The position numbers and the translations under genes are program-made. Below, one piece after another: positions 56,606 through 64,000 of a DNA stretch of 64,000 nt (within the stretch, counting starts at the first letter, position 1; each line of letters starts with the position of its first letter). The notes under the pieces were generated by a model. It saw nothing but the letters and a program-made list of their open reading frames with translations. It was not told the DNA's origin and made no database searches. The stretch lies in contig CM056574.1 in assembly GCA_029721435.1 (NCBI GenBank), positions 77,171,501 through 77,235,500 on the forward strand. The letters are read 5' to 3'. The stretch comes from Gymnothorax reevesii. Its lineage: Eukaryota > Chordata > Actinopteri > Anguilliformes > Muraenidae.

Positions 56606-56887
56606 CCTGTTTTCATGTCTACGGTTGTGACCAAACCGTATGCCATGTTTTTTTTTTTTTTTTAAGTCTTTGTCTGTGTCGTGTGAACGTGTTGATGTTT
56701 GTTTGTGTTGATCCTATGTTTGCTTTGTGTGAGTGTTTGTCTTTGTCTTTGTATTATTTGTTATTACAGCATGGCTGTATCATTTTTGTTTCTGAAATTG
56801 CATTGCACCCAACCTATTCAGTGGATGAGGTACCTCATGGTCCTTTGTATATACTTTAATATTGATTTATGGAGACTATAGTCACCA

Positions 56888-56901
56888 TTTTGGTGTGGAG
56901 G
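56888..56901 (+). other. Polypurine-type tract of copy B
   Basis: TTTTGGTGTGGAGG directly precedes the 3' LTR, the position of the plus-strand primer. It is less purine-pure than usual. Confidence 0.5.
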
Positions 56902-57280
56902 TGTTATGTCCTCTTCTACCTCTGGGTGGCGATAGTTTCCTGTTTCTTGTTTTCCCTGTTTAATTGTTTTGCAGGTGTTCCCTGTTGGTGAGAGGGGTCC
57001 GATAGGTTCACCTGGTGTTCCCCTTTCTATTTCTGGGCAGCGACCAGGAGCGAAGGGGGGGGGGTTGCCTTCACGCCAGCAACTTATGCCGTGTTGTCAC
57101 TGTTATTGTTTATCCTTGGTTATTATTATCATTATTTTTTTTTTTTTTTTTCTTAACTTTTACTATTCCTGATCTTTAATTGTAAATTCTTTAGTTACAA
57201 TAAACCCCTAGAGTTTGAGCTCTGGAGACTTTGTTCGCTTTATGTTGCGCTGGATGGTTATGTTAAACTGAGTTGTAACA
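56902..57280 (+). repeat. 3' LTR of copy B
   Basis: 379 bp. By eye it differs from the 5' LTR at few positions: CCTG/CCCG near 56941, the length of the T-run near 57137 and AGAGTTTG/AGACTTTG near 57212. Confidence 0.93.
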
Positions 57281-57528
57281 ATGACAATTTGAACACACAG
57301 CATGTCATGACCGAAAGGGTCGCGGGGGAAGCGAAATCGCTTATCAGAGTCCCGCCCCCAGCTTCCAGAAAAAAAACATTTTGGTTATGATTAAAATATC
57401 ATAAGGATTATAAATCACAGCAGAGTTAATGTCCATGTACGCTACGTTTTAACTTCAGAAAATAAGATCATGAAGTTTATGAATGTCATAAGAATTGCAA
57501 ATTAAGTGAGTGATCATATAACTTAGAT

Positions 57529-60500
57529 TCAAATGTCACTCTTGATCCAAAGCGACATTGTCCCGAAACCCCATTCTTGATCATTTGATTTGTTCCAGCT
57601 GATTTGGCGTAGATGAGTGGAAGCAGATACTGGATCTATCCTTGCCCTGACTCCAGCCACATATAGCGAATGCTCCCTACGAGTCGTTCTGACCTTGCTT
57701 GATTGTAATAACATCCTACTTCTGGTGTGCTGCATGCAGTCACACTGAAGAAATAGGTTTTGTACATTTTTGGGCAAACAATTTTTATATCCCAAGTAGA
57801 CCAGTTGCAAGGAGTTGAATTTTACTATATCCTCTAATTTAAGAAGCTTTGCCTTAATAAACAAATCATTTGTATGATTTCCATATGGTACGCAGTAAAT
57901 AATTCTAAGGGCCTTTTTTTGAAGTTTAAATAAAGGTTCTATTGTGTTTTTTTAAGTGTGACCCCACACTTCAGCGCAGTAATGTAGATGGGGTGCTATG
58001 AGGGCTGAATATATTATTTTAAGAGACTTAAGGTTTAATAATTTCTGCAGTTTCCAAAGAATACATACACTTTTAGCAAACTTTCTTTGAACTAAATTTA
58101 CATGCGGTTTCCAGCTTAAGAGATTATCTATCATAACACCCAAAACTTTATATTCGTTTACTCTTTCAATGCTGATAGACTTACCATTAACTTTTATGTC
58201 GTCCTTTAGACCTTTTTTCCCAAATACCATGAATTTGGTCTTTGTAAGATTTAATGATAGTTTATTTACATTAAACCACGTGTGAAGTTCAGACATTTCA
58301 TTATTAGCCAATTTGACTAATTGGTTGAGATCAGCACCAGAGCAGAAAATAGTCGTGTCGTCAGCAAATAAAATTAATCTTAGAATATCTGATACCTTAA
58401 CAATGTCATTTATGTAGATTATGAAGAGCTTAGGACCTATGACCGAGCCCTGAGGAATTCCGCAGGTAATGTCCAGGCATTTTGATTTATTATTGCCCAT
58501 CTGTACAAATTGCGTTCTATTTGTTAAATAATTTTTAATCCATTTTAATACGGTCCCTCTTATTCCATATTCATACAGTTTTTCAATCAATATATCGTGA
58601 TTTATAGTGTCAAAAGCCTTCTTCAGGTCAAGAAATATACCTATAGAATATAGTTTTGATTCTAGTGAATCTTTGATCATCTCAATAAGTTCTGTTAGGG
58701 CTGCTGTCGAATGCCTTTTCCTGAACCCATACTGACTATCACATAAACACAAATTTCTATCTATATAATTGTCCAATCTATCATTGAAGAGTTTTTCTAA
58801 GATTTTTGAACATTGAGGTAAAATCGAGACAGGTCGATAGTTTGAGAAATCATATTTATCCCCGCTTTTGTAGAGAGGGATAACCTTTGCTATCTTAATT
58901 TTATCTGGAAACACTCCGCAAGAGAAGGATAGATTACATATATGCGTAAGTGGAGTTACAATTGCGTTGGTTAGTGTTTTCAGTAATTTCATATCTAATT
59001 GGTTTACGTCAACAGATGTCTTAGCTGTACAGTTATTCAGAATTGATCTAATTTCGGATTCAGTAACAGGAGTTAATGTCAATGTTTCTTGTACTTCCTC
59101 ATCCTTATCAAGGTAGTCCCATCTTAGGTGTGAGGGTTCGATTCCCTTTGCTAGTTCTGGCCCAACATTCACAAAGTAATTATTAAAATGTTCCACGATT
59201 AGATCCATGTTCTCTACCTGTTTACCATGAACATTAAAGAAGGCAGGGTACTCCTTCTTCGGAGACCTCCCAGAAACGGTCTTTACTATATTCCAAAGAT
59301 TTTTGGTGTAATGTTTATTTCCTGTTAAAAGCTTTTCGTAATACTCCTTTTTATGCTTCCTCAACAAGCTTGTAATTTTATTTCTGTAAGTTTTATATCT
59401 TACTTCCGCTTTCTCAGTCCTTTCTCTCAGAAACTGCTTGTATAGAGTATTTTTTTTCTTATAGACATTGGCCAGTGCTTTTGAAACCCAAGGTCTTCTC
59501 TCTTTGTTTTTCTTCAGATTATTGGTTGTTTTGACTAAGCAGTGGGTATCTTACAGAGAATTTACAGTCAACAGGAACGCGTCATACGCTCTATTCAGGT
59601 CGTTTTCTGCTAAAACATTATCCCATTTTTGATTTAACAGATCTATTTCCAGATCCTTTAACCTTTTTTCACTTTTAATTCTGATTTCTGTGTATTCCCG
59701 TATTTTCGATCTAGCCTGATCTTTTATATCTACCTTGCAATCACAAATAGCAAAGACTGGCAGATGATCAGTAATGTCATTTATCATGATGCCACAAAAT
59801 ATATCAGAATCTAGTACATTAGTATAGATATTATCTATCAAGGTGGCACTATGCCTAGTAATCCTGCTTGGTTTTGTAATTAATGGTTGCATACCCATGG
59901 CATACGTGGTGCTAATATAATCCTCTATTACAGAGCTATTATTTGGATTTATCAAGTCAACGTTAAAGTCCCCACACATGAAAACATTTTTATGGCTTAT
60001 ATTAGTGAGTAGTTCGCCCATACATTTGCTGAAAACATCAATTTGCGAATCTGGTGCCCTGTACACACAAGAAATAACAATATTTTTACCTTTCAATCTG
60101 GGAATCTCAATTGTAAGGCATTCCATAACATTTTCCACAACATATGATTTACATTCTATTACCTGGAAGTTTATGGCTTCATGAATAAATAGACGAACTC
60201 CCCCACCTGCTTTATTCAGTCTACTCTTGCACACAAAGTTATATCCCTCCATGTAGAAGTCCTTGCCCTTTTCCTCTTTAATCCAAGTTTCCGATAAGGC
60301 GATGATGTTAAACGGGTTAGCAAATGACTGAAGGTATTCCTTTATTTGATCGAAGTTGGAATATAGACTCCTACTATTAAAGTGGATAATGGACAAACTC
60401 CCATCCATTTTAATGCTTTTGTTGAATTTGTCCACAGAAAAGTATTCGCATGTGTTAGACTCTTTGTAGAAAAAATTGTTATCCGGATCGATTTCTTCAT

Positions 60501-60585
60501 TTGGGTCTATTTCGGAAGAATGGTGACCTCCTGTCAAAAATCCATTTCCCGAAAAATTTATTTCTGTAGGTTGATGACTACTCAT
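57529..60585 (-). pseudogene. LINE ORF2: endonuclease and reverse transcriptase
   Basis: One minus-strand frame of about 1,018 codons from ATG 60585. Endonuclease: SIIHFNSRSLYSNFDQIKEY, IALSETWIKEE, RAPDSQIDVF, MCGDFNVDLINP, SATLIDNIYTN and DHLPVF. RT: KIAKVIPLYKSGDKYDFSNY, RPVSILPQCSKILEKLF, QYGFRKRHSTAALTELI, FLDLKKAFDTINHDIL, GIPQGSVIGPKLF and FADDTTIF, followed by LSLNLTKTKFMVFG and the C-terminal region to SLWIKSDI. It has a TAA at 59551 (between endonuclease and RT) and another at 57952, with the same frame continuing after each. CR1/Jockey-type organisation; the exact clade is not resolved. Confidence 0.9.
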
Positions 60586-60603
60586 GAATATCTGTCAAGG
60601 ATC

Positions 60604-61337
60604 TCAGTGGTCGTACTTCTCCAAATCCCGCATCATCTTGATCAGCACCGGTCTGGTGGTTTCCAGTGAAGATCCATTTGGTTTGATAAAAATTCTACAG
60701 TTTGTCGACCAGGTGCTGTGTATCTTACCCACTTTCCTTAGTTGACGAGCTTTCCATGCGAGTGTTGCATTTTGCTTGGTGAGGTTTTCATTCATGAATA
60801 CATTGGATCCTTTGAGATTTTTCCCTTGCTTCAACAGAGAGATCTTTTGCTTGTTACTTGTAAGTCGTAGCAACACGGCTCGTGTTGTTGCATTTTGGTC
60901 TCGGCTTACATTCCTTTTCGGTAGCAGATAACATGAATCCACATTGTTTTGGTCCAAAGAAATATGTCTGGACTGAAGGAATTCCATCACCTGCAGTTCC
61001 ACGGATTTGTTCTCCTCCTCATCCAATTCATCAGCACCCGCTGCTGCCCTGGCATAACTCCTGGGTTTGATTTTGAGCCCGGTCAGGATTACATCATTAC
61101 GTTTTTCTTGTTGTTCCCGCTCCTCCAGATTGCTTCCTAAAGATTGATCTCCATGTCTTTCTTAGCAATCTCTTTTCTGAGATCACGGTTTTCCTCCATC
61201 AGCCGTTCCATTTGCTCCCTCATACTGTCCCTCCACTCCCTCACTTCCCTTCTCAAATCAGCGAGAGCCTCCATGACTACTGCCAGATCCAGTGAGCCTG
61301 ATTTCCCAGTTTCCTTGCTTCCACCAGGCTTACCCAT
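60604..61337 (-). pseudogene. LINE ORF1, coiled-coil protein
   Basis: ATG at 61337 (MGKPGGSKETGKSGSLDLAV). A heptad-rich coiled coil follows (LRREVREWRDSMREQMERL, then RDLRKEIAKKDMEIN). A one-base frameshift near 61140 leads into EEREQQEKRNDVILTGLK, then DELDEEENKSVELQVMEFL and MNENLTKQNATLAWKARQLR, ending RIFIKPNGSSLETTRP. The RNDVILTGL word resembles the RNA-binding middle of invertebrate-type LINE ORF1 proteins. ORF1 ends 18 bp before the ORF2 ATG. Confidence 0.75.
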
Positions 61338-61364
61338 TTTCTTAGCTTCAAGAAAAGAGTTTCT

Positions 61365-61640
61365 GCTTTGTTAGGAAAGAGGAGCACTGTTGTCTACAAG
61401 GTCAGGCTTTAGGGTGTATGGTTAGGAAAGATGAGCCCTGTTAGTTTAGTTGGTTTGGGTTTGGGGGTATGATTCAGAAAAGAGAGCACTCTTTGTCAAT
61501 TGCATAAGTGTTCAGAGTTTCAGCTCGATCGTTTGGAAAGATGAGCTATGCTATTCTTTCAGGTTAAGTTTTAGGGTGTATGGCTAAGAAAGACGAGCCC
61601 TATTAGTCTGTAAGGTTAGGCTTTGGAATGTATGATTTGG
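61365..61640. repeat. Minisatellite, units of about 51 bp (GGAAAGATGAGCCCTG)
   Basis: Five to six units: TTAGGAAAGAGGAGCACTG, TTAGGAAAGATGAGCCCTG, TTCAGAAAAGAGAGCACTC, TTTGGAAAGATGAGCTATG, CTAAGAAAGACGAGCCCTA, each followed by GTTAG-type and TTTAGGGTGTATG-type text. More units lie at 62530-62900 and single ones at 50045 and 50785. Confidence 0.8.
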
Positions 61641-61867
61641 GAAGATTCTCACAACCCTTGCATGAATTCCCTTTGTGTCTCCGTCCATCTAGCGGCTTGC
61701 GTGTCTTTTAGATATATTGTCTGTTTTGATTGTTTCAATGTCCTGCATTTTTCCCCCACCAGGTGTGATGCATTTATGTTCCCCATTCCCTTTCATGTCT
61801 GTGGAATAAATAATCAAGTGCTTTGAGTGTGCAAGTTCCTTGATTTTCATTTGCTATATGCCCTTAA

Positions 61868-62205
61868 AGGTGCATTATGCAAGTTTGTTTACTTTCTGCG
61901 CAATTATATTTTCGTCTCAATTCGCCATCTCTCCACAGTCCACTAGCTGCCTGCGCCTAAATTCACTGTAAAAAAAAACCCGGGGTCTGGAGACCGCACA
62001 GGCGTCACAAACTGCAAATAAATATAAGGGCCACAGGCTGTGCCCTATAACGTAACAAACCATCCCGGCCAATTACCGACAAGAGTTGACAGTTATGGAA
62101 GCATGAGAAGGAGGGAACTATGGGAGGGAGGGGCAGGCTACCTCTGTTTTGTTTGAGTTCAAATGTCAACTGAAGTGAAAGTAAACAAACTTGCATCGTG
62201 CACCT
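61868..62205. mobile_element. TTAA-flanked MITE, 338 bp
   Basis: TTAA at 61864-61867 and 62206-62209. The 29-bp TIRs begin AGGTGCATTATGCAAGTTTG on the left; on the right the reverse complement is the same with two differences. No coding sequence; piggyBac- or Kolobok-related by target. Confidence 0.8.
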
Positions 62206-62529
62206 TTAAGCGACCTGTCAGTATCTTCCAAGTCTGGCGTATATTGTCTTCAGAAATTATTTGTAACCATTAATGATAGATAAATATGGAAGTATTCTTC
62301 CTAGTCTTATTAATAGGAGCAAGCACCCAAGCCTTTTTCCCAGTCTCTTGGATTGGGACTGTATTCCTTTTAACCAGCTTTCAGTATGTTTCCCTGCCCA
62401 GTTAATTCGGTACACCTTCCAAGCCTTCTGCGGTCATCGACATTGGGACTGCATTCCTGCTGAACTCTCTGGTCCTGAACTGTGCCATTCTGCTCTGGGC
62501 TCCTTCCCTCTGCATCTCTGCATCTGGTT

Positions 62530-62912
62530 CTTTGTCTGGATCATAACATACCTGAGTCCTGTTAATCTGCTGGGTTAGGGTTTCGGGTACATAGTTAGGA
62601 AAGATGAGCCTTGTTACTCAGTAAGGCCATGACTCACTTAACAGAAAGATTTATTTGGTATATTAGGGTTCCGGTTGTTTGATTGTAAAAGATGGGCCCT
62701 TGGTGAGGGTTCAGGGTGTACAATTAAAGAGGCTATGCCTCACTTGACAAAAGATAAGCTTGTTGATCAGGTCGGTTGTGGTTTAGGGTGTATGGCTTGG
62801 ACAGATGAGCCCTGTTAGGTTAGTTTTAAGGGTGTATAGTTGGGGAAGATGAGTCCCTGTTTGTTCGCCAGGTTAGCATTTATGTCATGCAGTTCGGAAG
62901 GCTATGACTCAC
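62530..62912. repeat. Minisatellite next to the DSCAM Ig2 splice donor
   Basis: Units carry GAAAGATGAGCC(C/T)TGTTA, GGGTGTATGG and, twice, longer text (GGCCATGACTCACTTAACAG at 62623; GGCTATGCCTCACTTGACAA at 62731) that matches the exon junction GGCTATGACTCACCTGACAG at 62900-62919. The array therefore runs up to the donor site itself. Confidence 0.75.
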
Positions 62913-63059
62913 CTGACAGAAAGAGACGAGCACTGTTGCTTTGACGGGTTTCCCCTGTGTAGCGGTGTCGTGTGACGCAACGGTAGTTATACAGTCCATC
63001 TTCTGTCTGTACATCCAAAATATACAAGGCTCCCGTGGATGTAATGAGAAATCTAGATC
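62913..63059 (-). CDS. dscam: DSCAM exon, C-terminal part of Ig2
   Basis: This is a 147-bp (49-codon) phase-1 exon of a neuronal cell-adhesion receptor of the immunoglobulin superfamily (single-pass membrane protein, homophilic recognition, axon guidance and self-avoidance). On the minus strand it begins after TTTTCAG and ends at CAG|GTGAGT. The peptide starts with [16 protein letters not shown], contains the second Ig cysteine in NYRCVTRH, and ends in SNSARLFLS; this is the Ig2 end as I remember it in vertebrate DSCAM. The G left over at the 3' end completes an Asp codon with the next exon (25578-25856). It is the most upstream exon in the window. The paralogue DSCAML1 is possible, but the following two exons fit DSCAM better. 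The identification is from memory of the family, not from an alignment. Confidence 0.9.
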
Positions 63060-64000
63060 CTGAAAATACAGAGAGAACGAGAGAGAAAGCTGTTCATTAA
63101 AACAATATTTCATTATCATTCAAAGCTCACAGTACCACTGAGTCAGTATTTTTAGAAATGATGATATTCAATGTTTATGTTTTGGCTGAGGTAGGTTTAT
63201 CTTTACTAATATGTTGCTGTAGTGGAAGGATTTTCAAGTGTAATGATCCCTTAGTATCACTTTAGTAATCACAGATCATGGGTAAGTTCTCACAGCCTGA
63301 AAAAAAATCCATTGACTGTCACAAATGTCAAAAATGCGAGCCACAATCTCAAATGATGTTGGTTTAAATTACATAATTTGACCAGGTCTTCATAGGGTTA
63401 ACGTGTTCCCCTCCTCAAAATTGAGCTTGCTGTAACTTCAGAAGTAGCGTGAATGCTTGATATCAAATCCTCCCTCCTTATCCTCCCCAGATCACCACGT
63501 GCGGTGACTTTATATTAATTCCAAGGATGAAGAGCAACTGAGCAGGAGGGATGTCAACTCTCATAAGAAATCATGCCTGACGCCGCATTTCTGCGCATGC
63601 CTCTGTCCCCAGGAGAACGTGATGTCAAAACCATTTGAAAATGCAACTTGTGCATGGCTGTTCTTAGCTGCTCTATGAAGAGGATGTAAAAGGCAGATTC
63701 AGCTCTCCAGGGCCCAGGGGGGCTCATGTAGACACTAGCAGGGAGTGACTAGTGCTTTAAGGCATTAAATCGTTAATTTGGAATGTGCATTATGTAGTAT
63801 ATAATGTAGCTAGGGGATGCTTGCTTTTGTTTAAATGCCCTCAGTCTTAAATACATGTCAATGTTCACTTCCTCAATGAAGGAAATACTAATTTCTCTTT
63901 GTTACTGAGCCCTTTATGGAATTAGATCACAAACATGTGATCAGTGTGCTCTGAGCTGAAAAACCTGAAGCTGATGTAGCGATCTCTTCTGGTAACTGAA
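63060..64000. other. dscam: dscam intron upstream of the Ig2 exon
   Basis: The polypyrimidine and acceptor (minus strand) TCTGTATTTTCAG ends here. The rest shows no recognised element or exon. Confidence 0.6.

Larger units (their letters stand above)
51073..57280 (+). mobile_element. Gmr1-like LTR retrotransposon, copy B
   Basis: 6,208 bp with LTRs of 378 and 379 bp (TGTTATGTCC...GTAACA), a perfect 5-bp duplication ATGAC (51068-51072 and 57281-57285), a tRNA-Pro primer-binding site and a purine-rich tract before the 3' LTR (TTTTGGTGTGGAGG, ending at 56901). Gene order is Gag, protease, integrase, RT, RNase H, as in copy A, but the LTRs differ from copy A entirely, so it is a different subfamily. 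Inserted in the LINE 3' UTR. Confidence 0.93.
51018..61350 (-). mobile_element. Nearly full-length LINE, split by Gmr1-like copy B
   Basis: A minus-strand LINE with a 5' end near 61350, ORF1 (61337-60604), ORF2 (60585-57529) and a 3' UTR running to 57281, resuming at 51072 on the other side of the LTR element, and ending in a 23-nt poly(A) (poly-T on the plus strand, 51018-51040). Possible LINE target duplication: ACTCT follows the poly(A) and AAACTCT precedes the 5' end on the minus strand. It is among the younger LINE insertions here because both ORFs are mostly open. Confidence 0.8.
25857..62912 (-). other. dscam: 37-kb dscam intron between the Ig2 and Ig3 exons
   Basis: The interval starts with GTGAGT next to 62912 and ends with CCACAG next to 25857 on the minus strand, and the flanking exons share phase 1. 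It holds at least three LINE-type segments, a complete Gmr1-like retrotransposon, a Tc1 element, hAT, piggyBac-like and Harbinger-like elements and a minisatellite. Large early introns are typical of DSCAM genes; the element density explains much of this one's length. No other plausible host exon was recognised inside it. Confidence 0.85.

Overview
This is vertebrate nuclear DNA, almost certainly from a ray-finned fish. Three short exons with canonical GT/AG junctions encode immunoglobulin domains of DSCAM (Down syndrome cell adhesion molecule). They lie on the minus strand, in transcription order 62913-63059 (end of Ig2), 25578-25856 (Ig3) and 25053-25328 (Ig4). All three are phase 1 and join in frame, so 25857-62912 is a single intron of about 37 kb. 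Nearly everything else in the window is transposable-element DNA sitting in that intron and in the next one (1-25052). There is no bacterial-type operon, CRISPR array, rRNA or functional tRNA gene.

Layout. 1-2.2 kb: degenerate DNA-transposase-like gene. 3.6-11.2 kb: a nest of DNA transposons (Tc1 relic, a long-TIR element carrying a THAP-domain exon, a Helentron-like element with a 145-bp tandem array, LINE pieces, a second THAP relic). 11.8-12.5 kb: foldback-like element. 13.1-13.9 kb: repeat array. 14.9-17.6 kb: third THAP relic, then a 2.35-kb TTAA-flanked palindromic transposon. 18.4-24.4 kb: minus-strand LTR retrotransposon with integrase before reverse transcriptase (Gmr1-like order). 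25.0-25.9 kb: two DSCAM exons. 27.5-28.8 kb: piggyBac-like element. 30.7-32.3 kb: nearly intact Tc1 element. 33.1-36.9 kb: DIRS fragment joined to an L2/Rex-type LINE. 37.3-39.8 kb: broken THAP plus acidic plus Cys-motif gene, split by a composite repeat present three times between 37.6 and 48.2 kb. 40.5-42.9 kb: a DNA transposon with a hAT element nested in it. 51.0-61.35 kb: a nearly full-length LINE (minus) whose 3' UTR is split by a second Gmr1-like element (plus). 61.4-62.9 kb: a minisatellite whose units resemble the end of the DSCAM Ig2 exon and its splice donor.

How it fits together. The only likely working host gene is dscam. The elements form a layered record: older Tc1, hAT and THAP-type relics, then LINEs, then Gmr1-like insertions (Gmr1-A has almost identical LTRs; Gmr1-B lies inside a LINE and has a perfect 5-bp target duplication). 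The most unusual themes are the concentration of THAP-domain relics (four), two of the THAP-rich neighbourhoods also carrying an acidic exon and, in one, a Cys motif resembling the P2X7 C-terminal 'ballast' region, and the exon-junction-like minisatellite beside the DSCAM Ig2 exon. All identifications are from reading the sequence; no database search was run.
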